From: Rosistilla oblonga
GTDB taxonomy: Bacteria; Planctomycetota; Planctomycetia; Pirellulales; Pirellulaceae
Direction of reading: 5' to 3'
DNA length: 64,000 nucleotides
NCBI RefSeq assembly: GCF_007751715.1
Contig: NZ_CP036292.1
Location: 62,001 to 126,000, forward strand
Shown: positions 1-8,461 of the stretch, one piece after another
How positions within the stretch are numbered: position 1 is the stretch's first letter
How the letters are laid out: every line of letters begins with the position of its first letter
Notes under the pieces: model-generated
Seen by the model: only the letters and a program-made list of their open reading frames with translations
What the model was told of the DNA's origin: nothing
Database searches by the model: none
Made by a program: the position numbers and the translations under genes

Positions 1-378
1 TCGGTCGAAGCGCAAGCTTGTGCAACGCCGGTGATCGCTTACGGACGCGGTGGCAGCCTGGAAACGGTGGTCGAGGGAGTGACCGGGTGCTTCTTTGAAG
101 AACAGGTTCCAGAAAGTGTAGCCGCCGCCGTCGATGCGTTTGAGCAGCAGCAGAGTCAGTTCGATTTGCAGGCCACGCGGAAACATGCCGAGGGTTTTCG
201 CCCCGAACGGTTCCGCGCCGAACTGGCCGAGTTCATCGATTCGGAATGGCGTAAGTTCGTCCAGCACCGGCGGCGTCGACCCAAGCGTAGTATCACAAGT
301 TCGGTTCCCGATCCGTTGAATTGCCCGGTCGTCAAGTCTCCCGACTTGGTTAACTTCGCAGGAGTGTCATCCAAATGA
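1..378 (+). CDS. Glycosyltransferase family 4 (GT-B), C-terminal part, cut by window edge
   Basis: The frame is open from base 1 and its start lies outside the window; about 125 C-terminal codons are visible. The first residues include EAQACATPVIAYGRGG, the loop that follows the second conserved Glu in retaining GT-B glycosyltransferases and contacts the nucleotide-sugar donor. Then come the usual short C-terminal helices and a basic tail. The stop overlaps the ATG of the next gene (ATGA at 375-378), which suggests translational coupling. With the Wzz/GumC-like protein behind it, the enzyme probably adds a sugar to an exopolysaccharide or O-antigen repeat unit at the cytoplasmic membrane. Donor and acceptor cannot be told from this fragment. 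Confidence 0.85.
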   Translation, partial: SVEAQACATPVIAYGRGGSLETVVEGVTGCFFEEQVPESVAAAVDAFEQQQSQFDLQATRKHAEGFRPERFRAELAEFIDSEWRKFVQHRRRRPKRSITSSVPDPLNCPVVKSPDLVNFAGVSSK

Positions 379-1913
379 ATCAAGAAACCCCACGCACTGA
401 GAATTCCTTGGATCTCTTCACAGCCTTGTGGCAAAACAAAGGCAAGATGTTTCTCGTCTTCGCTTTGGTGATGGTCGCCACGGTTGGATATTTGTCCAAG
501 GCGAAATTGAAGTATACGTCCGAAGCGAAACTGTTCATCCGATTGGGAAAAGAGACCATCGGCTTGGACCCGACCGCAACCGTTGGGCAAACCGTTTCGG
601 TTCAGGAGGCCCGCGAAAAGGAGATCCATTCGGTGCAGACGCTTGTTCACAGTCGCAACGTGCTGGAACGAGTTGTCGATAACGTCGGCGTCGATCGCAT
701 CTTAGAACAGTCCGAGGACGGCGAGTCGAGCTGGATGCCAATCGATTTGGATTACATCAAATCGTTTAGCCCGGTCTATGTCGACAGCCCTCGCGACAAG
801 GCGATCGCAAAACTCGAGAAGAGTCTCGTCACGTTTAACCCACGCTCGACCGCGATTATCGGTTTGCGTTACGAAACGATCAGCCCCGAACTCGCTGCCG
901 AAGTGCTTCAGGAAGTCATTCATTCATCGGTGGATGCACAGGTTCGCGTGCATCAATCCGAGGGATCAAACGACTTCTTTCTGGTCCAGACGTCTCAACT
1001 TTCCGACGAAGTTGCCGCGTTGGAGGATCAAATGTTGAAGTTTAAAAACGAAACAGGAGTTTCGGAACTGAATCAACATCGGCAGGTGAAGATCGCTCAA
1101 CTGGCTTCGCTGGAAGACGCTTTGATGGATACGATTGCCAAGATCGAAGCGGCGCAAAGCGAGATCGAATCCCGCACGCTGTTGATTCGCGAATTGCCCG
1201 AACGCGTCCGCCTGGCGGAGACGACCGGTTTGCCCAGCAGTGCCGCTCAAGGAATGCGTGAACAACTCTATTCATTGCAGTTGATCGAAAATGAGTTGAT
1301 GTCGCGATACCAGCCCGATCATCCAAAAGTTCGCCAAACGCGAGCCCAGATCGCCGCGGCGCAAGAGACGCTGGAATCCGAACGCGTGCTAACGCAAGTC
1401 ACGATGGGAGTCAACGAATCGCGTCGCGAGATGGAATCCGCGCTGCTGAACCAACAGGCGATCGCCGAATCATTGGCCGCCCGGAAACAGATCCTGACTC
1501 GCCAGATCGCGGAGGTCGAAGAGGAACTTCGCGGCATCAATAAGAGTGAAATTACGTTGGCGCAGATCTCTCGCAAGTTGGACCTGGCACGCGCCAGCTA
1601 CCAAGACTACGCAAAACGATCCGAACTCGCTCGACTCGACATGGCGATCAGCAAAGGCAGCCTGTCGAATCTAAGCGTGTTGCAAAGGCCTAGCGATTCG
1701 AAGATCCCGTCCAGCCCCAAAGTTGCGTTGACGTTGGTGATGGGAACGACGCTGGGGTTGTTTCTCAGCTTGGCCGTCGGCTTGCTCGCTCAACTGATGG
1801 GCAACCATGCTCGAGATCCTCAAGAAAGCAAAAACAGAAGCTCGTTGTTTGCATGGAAATCGCTGCCGTTCGCCGATGCTGCAAACCGCTTCTTTTCCTT
1901 TCGTTGGCTCTAA
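375..1913 (+). CDS. Wzz/GumC-family polysaccharide chain-length / co-polymerase protein
   Basis: A 512-residue protein with the architecture of polysaccharide co-polymerases. A short cytoplasmic N-terminus is followed by a membrane segment at about 25-40, a large extracytoplasmic domain starting with a Wzz-like fold (about 45-190), long Gln/Glu/Leu-rich coiled coils (about 195-420), and a second membrane segment (about 450-475) preceded by the Pro-containing SDSKIPSSPK stretch typical of GumC. There is no C-terminal BY-kinase domain, only a 37-residue tail. Such proteins set chain length and help export polymer through Wza-type channels. It overlaps the upstream glycosyltransferase by 4 bases (ATGA) and ends 21 bases before the NRPS start, so it may be the last sugar gene of an EPS operon. 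Confidence 0.88.
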   Translation: MNQETPRTENSLDLFTALWQNKGKMFLVFALVMVATVGYLSKAKLKYTSEAKLFIRLGKETIGLDPTATVGQTVSVQEAREKEIHSVQTLVHSRNVLERVVDNVGVDRILEQSEDGESSWMPIDLDYIKSFSPVYVDSPRDKAIAKLEKSLVTFNPRSTAIIGLRYETISPELAAEVLQEVIHSSVDAQVRVHQSEGSNDFFLVQTSQLSDEVAALEDQMLKFKNETGVSELNQHRQVKIAQLASLEDALMDTIAKIEAAQSEIESRTLLIRELPERVRLAETTGLPSSAAQGMREQLYSLQLIENELMSRYQPDHPKVRQTRAQIAAAQETLESERVLTQVTMGVNESRREMESALLNQQAIAESLAARKQILTRQIAEVEEELRGINKSEITLAQISRKLDLARASYQDYAKRSELARLDMAISKGSLSNLSVLQRPSDSKIPSSPKVALTLVMGTTLGLFLSLAVGLLAQLMGNHARDPQESKNRSSLFAWKSLPFADAANRFFSFRWL

Positions 1914-1934
1914 CAGAGATCGGGGAAGGCAACG

Positions 1935-4900
1935 GTGACAATCATCCAACAAGGACTGCCAATGCATTCCATTCGCCCCCTCGGGGACTCGACATCGGGT
2001 GGCACCGACGAGGTTGCTGCGCGGTCGTCGGGTGATTTGTCGCGAAGCTGCCAACATCTGACACCCGACGAACAACACAAACTGTTGGAGCTTTGGAACC
2101 AGACCGAACATCGCTGGGATGATTCGCCGTGTTTGCATGAGTTGTTCACGGCGCAGTGCGAACGCACTCCCCAGGCGACTGCGGTGATCTACGGAGATCG
2201 GCAGATTACCTACGCGGAACTCGATGATCGGTCGCGTCGCGTCGCGTGTCGGTTGGTCGATTTGGGCATTGCCGCGGGGCAACCGGTAGCTGTTGTCGCC
2301 GATGGATCGCCCGACGCTTACGTTGGGCTGCTGGGAGTTCTGCGAGCGGGTGGTGCTTATCTGCCGATCGATCCCAAATTCCCCACCGATCGCATCGGCT
2401 TCTTTTTGGAAGACGCCGCGGTTGACGTGGTCGTCGGCGATTTGGGCCCCGCGTCTGTCGATGCGTTTCCCGATCTAACGATCATCCGTTGCGATGGTTT
2501 GCCCGACGGCAACGCCGATGACCTGCCGACCGTCTCGCCGCAAAACCTCGCCTATGTGCTGTTTACGTCGGGATCAACCGGCAGACCCAAAGGCGTGATG
2601 CTCAATCATCAAGGCCCTGTCAATACAGTTCGCGACATCAACCTGAGCTTCGAAGTCCAAGCGACCGATCGCGTGTTGGCGCTATCGGCTCTTGGGTTTG
2701 ATCTCTCGGTCTACGATCTGTTTGGTATGTTTGCGGTGGGTGGAGCGATCGTCTTGCCGACAGCCGACCAAATCCGCGATCCGGAGAGTTGGGCTGCGTT
2801 GATCGATCGACATCGCGTCACGATCTGGAATTCCGTCCCCGCGTTGATGGATATGTTGGTGACCTCGTTGGCCGACGCGGATCGCTTGGCCAGTCTGCGG
2901 CGTGTGATGCTCAGCGGCGACTGGATCCCGCTCGCATTACCGGCGCGTATTCGGCAATCCGCCCCGCAAGCGGAGCTGTTTTCGCTTGGTGGCAGCACCG
3001 AGGCATCGATCTGGTCGGTGATCTATCCGATCGGCAGCGTCGACCCCGCTTGGCGTAGCATTCCATACGGCAAACCGCTTCGCAATCAACGTTGTTACGT
3101 TCTCGATGCGGCACAAAAACGTTGCAAGATCGGTGAGGTGGGAGAGCTGTGTCTGGGAGGAGTTGGCGTCGCGCTAGGTTATGTGAACCGGCCCGATCTG
3201 ACTCAGGAACGTTTTATCGCCGATCCGTTTTCGCGCGGCGAGACGTTGTATCGTACCGGCGACCTGTGTCGTTATGGCGACGATGGAAATCTGGAATTCC
3301 TCGGTCGCACCGATCACCAGGTGAAGATCAATGGCTACCGAATTGGGCTCGGAGAGATCGAAGCCGAAACACTTCAATTGTCCGCCGTTCGCGAAGCGGT
3401 TGTGGTCGCGAGCGATGAGTCGGCTGGCACGCGTTTGATCGCTTATGTGGTTTTTGAAGCTGGGCAGCAACTGACCCTGGAACAACTGCAGTCGCGATTA
3501 AGCGATAGCCTTCCGAATTACATGTTGCCCGCGGCGCTAATTCCGCTGGACCGATTGCCGCTGACAGCCAATGGCAAGATCGATCGCAAGAGCTTGCCGT
3601 CGCCATCGGTCCACCGCGAACCGAGCCATTTGCAACAGCCCAGCAATCCGACCGAAGCGATCGTTTGCGAGATCCTTGCCGAACTGCTGCATCGCGATCA
3701 CATCGATCCACGCGACGGCTTCATTCCGCTCGGCGGAACGTCTCTGGTTGCCGTGGCGTTAGCCAGTCGGCTGAAGAAGGTTTTTGGCGTTCGCGTCGAC
3801 TACTGGCAGATTCTGGCAACTTCTCCCAACGCGATCGAGCTTGCTCAACAAATAGAAGCTGCGCCGCAGTCGGATCGAGTTGCTTCAAACGATCACGCGA
3901 CGATTGGCAACGAACCGATCGATCGCGCGCCGTTGTCGTATCAACAACAACAGTTGTGGGTCGAACATTTTCTGAAGTCGAACCGCGCTCGATACAACGT
4001 CCCGCTGGTATATGACTTGGGCGGCGACCTGGATCTGCTGGCGCTCCAGCAGGCGTTCACTCAAGTCATCGATCGCCACGCGATCCTCCGCACTCTGTAC
4101 GAACCAACCGCGGCGGGGCTGATCCAACGCGTGCTTGCACCAAGCGAGTTTTGTTTGCACGTTGTCGATCTGCAGTCGTTGCCCGATGCGACGCGTTGGC
4201 AAACGCTGGAACAGCAAACGCGGGAGTTCATCGCCCGGCCGTTCGAACTCGATCGAGAGCTCCCGATCCGGGCGACGCTGTTCCGCTTAACTCCCAGTGA
4301 ATCGCGACTGGTGCTGTCGGTTCATCACATCGCTTTTGATGGGCATTCGATCGATGTCTTGCAGCGGGATTTGGCTAGTTTCTACAACGAGATCGACCGC
4401 TGTGAGAGCGGTTCGCTTGCTGGCTTGCCGTATCAATACGCCAACTATGCAAACTGGCAACAGACACTTGAACAGGAGTCTTTTGACGATGCGGACCGCG
4501 ATTTTTGGCGAGCCCAGTTTGCCGACGACCCGCCACCGCTGAACCTGCCTTGCGATCCGTCCGACGCGGCCGAATCGGATGGCGATACGATCTCGTTGCA
4601 GATCGATAGCTGTCTGCTCGACGCGGCGCGACAGTTCTCGTCGAACCGCCAGACGACGCTGTTTGTCACGCTGTTGGCCGCGATCAAAGCAACGCTGTTT
4701 CGCTATACAGGGCAAGAGGATCTGGTCGTTGGATCGGCCGTGGCCGCGCGGCCCGATGCGGAGATGGAGGATCTGATCGGTTACTTCATCAACGTGTTGC
4801 CGCTGCGAACCCGATTCGCCGCCGACGGTTCGTTTGATGATTTGCACGCCAAGGTGCGAGACACCACGCTCTCGGCGATGGCACACCAAAACTATCCCTT

Positions 4901-7900
4901 GGAATTGCTCAAGCGGGAACTGCTCGCAGGGCAGGGGACCGGGGCAACTCCGTTTCAGGTGATGTTTGTTCTGGAGCACGAACCATCTGCGCTGACGCTG
5001 TCGGGAGTGCAGGCCCGCCGCGTGCCGATGGAAACCCAAACCGCGAAGTTCGATCTGTTGATCGCCGCCAGCGAGTCGGCTGATGCGCTGCGGATCGACC
5101 TTCAATACCGATGCAAAAGCTTCTGCCGGGAACGGATCGATCGCTTCGGCAAGCATTTTCAAACGCTGCTGGCCGCGGCTATCGATGCGCCGACAACCCC
5201 AGTCGATCGGATCGATATCCTGCCGGCTGCCGAACGGACGCGGCTGTTGAAGCAGTCCGTCGCAGCGGATGATCAAACGCCAAACGCGTGCGAAGCCGTT
5301 ACGAGCGATGGCGACGAAGCGAGTCCAACGCCATCGGTGATCCAGCCGTTCCAGGCTCAAGTCGCGAGCAATCCAGACCGCGAAGCGATTGCGTTTGTGG
5401 GGGATTCATTGACCTACGCGGAACTCGACAGTCGAGCCGCTGTTCTCGCGGCTCACCTGCGGCAGATGGAAGTTGGCCCCGATGTGCCAGTGGCGATCTG
5501 CATTCCGCGATCGTTGGAAATGATGGTCGCCGTTATCGCAGTGCTCAAAGCGGGCGGATGTTACGTCCCGATCGATCCGGCGTTGCCAGAGCATCGGCGA
5601 AAGCAGATCCTGGACGATTGCCGCGCCCCTGTACTGCTGACTCAAGCCGATTTGGCGAACGACTTGCTGCTCGACGCGACAGCGACCAAGCCGCTGTTGA
5701 TCGACGCGTTTGACTTCGGCGGCCAGTCGTTGCCAGCGGGCGAACTGCCCGACGTATCGAGTGAAAATCTGGCGTACATCCTCTATACGTCCGGTTCGAC
5801 GGGCCAGCCCAAAGGCGTCGCGATGCGTCACGGCGCGGTCGGGAATCTGATCTCCTGGCAATTAGAAAACTCGCAAGCCGACGCGTCGACAAAGACGTTG
5901 CAGTTTGCGTCGCTGGGATTTGATGTCTCGTTCCAGGAGATCTTTGCGACGCTCTGCAGCGGTGGTCGGCTGGAATTGGTTGGCGAGGATTTGCAACAGG
6001 ACCTGCATCGGTTGTGGAAGTTCATCGTCGATGCGCAGATCGGGCGGATCTTTGTTCCGTTTGTTGTGTTGCGAACGCTCTGCGAAATCGCGGGCGATTC
6101 GGCATCGCGATCGTCGCTGTGCGAAGTGATCACTGCCGGAGAGCAGTTGCAGATCACGCCGGCGGTGCGGAAGTTCTTTCAACAACAACCGGGCTGTCGG
6201 TTGTGGAATCACTATGGCCCGACCGAAACGCATGTTGCGACGGGATATTTAATGGCGGCCGATCCGAGCGAGTGGGCTGCGATCCCGCCGATCGGCAAAC
6301 CGATTGAAGGTTGCCAGGCCTTGATTCTCGACGACCACATGCAACCGGTGCCGCAGGGGATCGAGGGGGAACTGTACCTCGGCGGCTCCTGTTTGGCTCG
6401 CGGTTATTATCGAAACGCGGCGCTGACGCAGCAGCGATTTGTCAGCAATCCGTTTGGCCATTTGGCAACCGACCGCTTGTACCGTACCGGCGACCTCTGC
6501 CGTCTCAATTGGGATGGTGAAATCGAATTCATCCGTCGCAACGACGATCAGGTCAAACTGCGTGGCCATCGCGTGGAGCTGAGCGAGATCGAAACTGTAT
6601 TGAATCAACACGCCGACGTGAAACAAGCTGTCGTCTGTTACGACGCAAACGTCCTCGGCGGTCAGTTGGCCGCATACGTGTTGTGCGATTCGGCCGATAC
6701 GAGCATCAGCCAGCTGAAGAAGTTCCTCGAGTCGCGTTTGCCGGCATATATGTTGCCGAGTCGGTTCCACATCGTCGATGACGTTCCGAAAACCGCCAGC
6801 GGGAAGATCGATCGGAAACGGTTGCCGATGGTTGCGGTGACCGAGGGAGTTACGGAAACCGCGGCGGCGGCAAGTTCCGATCCCGACGATCCACTGATCG
6901 CACGCCTGCTGGAAATCTGGCGTTCGGTTTTGTCGACCGATGCGTTGGATGCCCACAGCAACTTCTTCGATTGCGGTGGCGACTCGCTGGCCGCTGCCAT
7001 ATTGTTCTCGCGCATGGAGAGCGAATTTGGCAAAGCGGTTTCGATTACGAAGTTGGTTGAATGTCCGACGGTCGCCGAGTTGGCTGATCTTTACCGACAG
7101 GACGACGACCGCGTCGAAGATTGTTGGAAGGGACTGTTGCGGATCGATCCACAACAAAAACATGCGGCGGAGCCTCCGCTGTTCTGCTTGCCGGGAATCG
7201 ACGGTCATCTGCTGAACTTCCGCGCATTGGCGACGGCGATTGGAAACGATCGACCCGTGTATGGGCTGCAGCCTTACGGGCTCGATGGTACGAGTTCGCC
7301 CTGCACATCGATCGAAGAGATCGCCGGTCGGCATGTCCAAGAGATCCGCAGGGTGATGCCCAGCGGGCCGTATCATTTGGCTGGGTTTTCGTTTGGTGGA
7401 GTTGTTGCGTTTGAGATCGCGCAACAATTGCGTCGGGCCGGTGAACAGGTCACGCTGGCGATCATCGACGCCTACACGGGGCTGCCCACCCCGGCGCCGC
7501 TGTTTCAGCGGTTCGCTTTCCATCTCCGCTTCGCCTGGCACTGCAAGGGACGCCAGTGTTGGCAATACCTTGGCGAACGCGTGACGGGCGTGAGCGCCGC
7601 GATCCAACACCGCTATGGCTGGATCACGATGGAGCAGCGGTTGGAACGCATCATCAACGCGACGGGGACCTACGCAAAAGTCGCCGCGACGAACATGACG
7701 GCGCTCGACGAATATCGCCCTCAATCGGCGGAAGGCCCCGCGACGCTGTACCGCGCCAAGTTCCGCGCCAACTGGCCCGGCCAAGATGTCTCCGATCCGC
7801 ACATGGGATGGGGCAAGGTCTTCGAAACATCCGACTTGGAAGTTGTCGAAGTCGAAGGCGCCCACGCCAACATGCTCTCCGAAGCGAAGCTGGCCGGATT

Positions 7901-7949
7901 GGTCGCTCATCTGCGGCAGACGCTCGCCCAGGACGACAACCAAGCGTAG
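1935..7949 (+). CDS. Dimodular NRPS A-PCP-C-A-PCP-TE, predicted Cys-Pro synthetase
   Basis: A 2004-residue nonribosomal peptide synthetase. Order: A1 (about 60-560, core YVLFTSGSTG), PCP1 (LGGTSL, Ser603), C (about 665-1110, HHIAFDG at 797), A2 (about 1135-1630, YILYTSGSTG), PCP2 (CGGDSL, Ser1684) and a type I TE (GFSFGG about 1816, Asp in IIDAY, His about 1977). Reading the specificity positions gives D256 L257 Y260 N299 M325 S327 L351 I359 W360 K for A1, identical to the cysteine code DLYNMSLIWK of yersiniabactin HMWP2. A2 gives D1330 V1331 Q1334 F1373 I1399 A1401 H1426 V1434 A1435 K, one residue from known proline codes. No Cy, E, MT or reductase domain is present, so a Cys-Pro dipeptide or its diketopiperazine is expected. 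The GTG at 1935 has GGGAAGG just upstream; ATG 1962, with AAGGA upstream, is an equally good start. Confidence 0.95.
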   Translation: MTIIQQGLPMHSIRPLGDSTSGGTDEVAARSSGDLSRSCQHLTPDEQHKLLELWNQTEHRWDDSPCLHELFTAQCERTPQATAVIYGDRQITYAELDDRSRRVACRLVDLGIAAGQPVAVVADGSPDAYVGLLGVLRAGGAYLPIDPKFPTDRIGFFLEDAAVDVVVGDLGPASVDAFPDLTIIRCDGLPDGNADDLPTVSPQNLAYVLFTSGSTGRPKGVMLNHQGPVNTVRDINLSFEVQATDRVLALSALGFDLSVYDLFGMFAVGGAIVLPTADQIRDPESWAALIDRHRVTIWNSVPALMDMLVTSLADADRLASLRRVMLSGDWIPLALPARIRQSAPQAELFSLGGSTEASIWSVIYPIGSVDPAWRSIPYGKPLRNQRCYVLDAAQKRCKIGEVGELCLGGVGVALGYVNRPDLTQERFIADPFSRGETLYRTGDLCRYGDDGNLEFLGRTDHQVKINGYRIGLGEIEAETLQLSAVREAVVVASDESAGTRLIAYVVFEAGQQLTLEQLQSRLSDSLPNYMLPAALIPLDRLPLTANGKIDRKSLPSPSVHREPSHLQQPSNPTEAIVCEILAELLHRDHIDPRDGFIPLGGTSLVAVALASRLKKVFGVRVDYWQILATSPNAIELAQQIEAAPQSDRVASNDHATIGNEPIDRAPLSYQQQQLWVEHFLKSNRARYNVPLVYDLGGDLDLLALQQAFTQVIDRHAILRTLYEPTAAGLIQRVLAPSEFCLHVVDLQSLPDATRWQTLEQQTREFIARPFELDRELPIRATLFRLTPSESRLVLSVHHIAFDGHSIDVLQRDLASFYNEIDRCESGSLAGLPYQYANYANWQQTLEQESFDDADRDFWRAQFADDPPPLNLPCDPSDAAESDGDTISLQIDSCLLDAARQFSSNRQTTLFVTLLAAIKATLFRYTGQEDLVVGSAVAARPDAEMEDLIGYFINVLPLRTRFAADGSFDDLHAKVRDTTLSAMAHQNYPLELLKRELLAGQGTGATPFQVMFVLEHEPSALTLSGVQARRVPMETQTAKFDLLIAASESADALRIDLQYRCKSFCRERIDRFGKHFQTLLAAAIDAPTTPVDRIDILPAAERTRLLKQSVAADDQTPNACEAVTSDGDEASPTPSVIQPFQAQVASNPDREAIAFVGDSLTYAELDSRAAVLAAHLRQMEVGPDVPVAICIPRSLEMMVAVIAVLKAGGCYVPIDPALPEHRRKQILDDCRAPVLLTQADLANDLLLDATATKPLLIDAFDFGGQSLPAGELPDVSSENLAYILYTSGSTGQPKGVAMRHGAVGNLISWQLENSQADASTKTLQFASLGFDVSFQEIFATLCSGGRLELVGEDLQQDLHRLWKFIVDAQIGRIFVPFVVLRTLCEIAGDSASRSSLCEVITAGEQLQITPAVRKFFQQQPGCRLWNHYGPTETHVATGYLMAADPSEWAAIPPIGKPIEGCQALILDDHMQPVPQGIEGELYLGGSCLARGYYRNAALTQQRFVSNPFGHLATDRLYRTGDLCRLNWDGEIEFIRRNDDQVKLRGHRVELSEIETVLNQHADVKQAVVCYDANVLGGQLAAYVLCDSADTSISQLKKFLESRLPAYMLPSRFHIVDDVPKTASGKIDRKRLPMVAVTEGVTETAAAASSDPDDPLIARLLEIWRSVLSTDALDAHSNFFDCGGDSLAAAILFSRMESEFGKAVSITKLVECPTVAELADLYRQDDDRVEDCWKGLLRIDPQQKHAAEPPLFCLPGIDGHLLNFRALATAIGNDRPVYGLQPYGLDGTSSPCTSIEEIAGRHVQEIRRVMPSGPYHLAGFSFGGVVAFEIAQQLRRAGEQVTLAIIDAYTGLPTPAPLFQRFAFHLRFAWHCKGRQCWQYLGERVTGVSAAIQHRYGWITMEQRLERIINATGTYAKVAATNMTALDEYRPQSAEGPATLYRAKFRANWPGQDVSDPHMGWGKVFETSDLEVVEVEGAHANMLSEAKLAGLVAHLRQTLAQDDNQA

Positions 7950-8067
7950 CAGCGGCCGCATCGATCGTGCGCCGCTCGATACCAAGCCTGCGATCGATCA
8001 ACAGCCGCGGCTAGAGGCGACCGCTGGTAGCCCGCCGCATCAGCGACAGGACGCATTCGATCGAGCC

Positions 8068-8112
8068 AAAAAAAAACACCGCCTGAAACGCAAAGGTTTC
8101 AGACGGTGTTTT
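8068..8112 (-). terminator. Intrinsic terminator of the tRNA-Ser gene (bidirectional stem)
   Basis: The stem CACCGCCTGAAAC / GTTTCAGACGGTG (8077-8089 with 8096-8108) has one mismatch and a 6-base loop. Read on the minus strand it is followed by nine T residues, 9 bases after the tRNA end. On the plus strand the tail is only TTTTC, so it could also weakly end NRPS transcription about 130 bases past its stop. Confidence 0.85.
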
Positions 8113-8120
8113 CGTCAAAG

Positions 8121-8202
8121 CGGAGGACACGGGACTCGAACCCGCAACCCCGTGAGGGGCAACTGATTTCGAATCAGCCTGCTAGCCATTCGCTTATCCT
8201 CC
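8121..8202 (-). tRNA. tRNA-Ser(CGA)
   Basis: The minus strand folds as a class II tRNA. The acceptor GGAGGAT pairs with GTCCTCC and is followed by discriminator G, as expected for serine. The anticodon arm has loop TTCGAAA, giving anticodon CGA (reads UCG). A long GC-rich variable arm (CCCC/GGGG) and a T loop with GGTTCGAGTCC follow. CCA is not encoded. The D arm is compact and was not modelled in detail, so the ends could shift by a base. Confidence 0.92.
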
Positions 8203-8461
8203 TCGACCCGGAATTGATAACGTATCGGCCGACAACCGTCAAGCAGGATCGAGCGGCGGTTTGGATTTGCGTGCCAAAGTCGCAGCATTTTGCGGGACTT
8301 TTCCCCAACTCATGTTTTCGGGGGGCCAGCCGTTTCCGCGTTGCTAGCGATTGCCGGTCGGTTTTGATTCGCATGGGTTCGTCGATCGGTTACGATTGAA
8401 CGCTACCCCGCCGGTCTCTCTTTGGCCGCTCCCCGCACGTACGTCGCAGCATCGAGTGAAC

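Noticed and set aside
6249-7985. Long open frame antisense to the NRPS (578 codons)
   Set aside because: It is a by-product of the GC-rich NRPS coding sequence; its translation has no family features and the sense frame has clear A, PCP and TE motifs.
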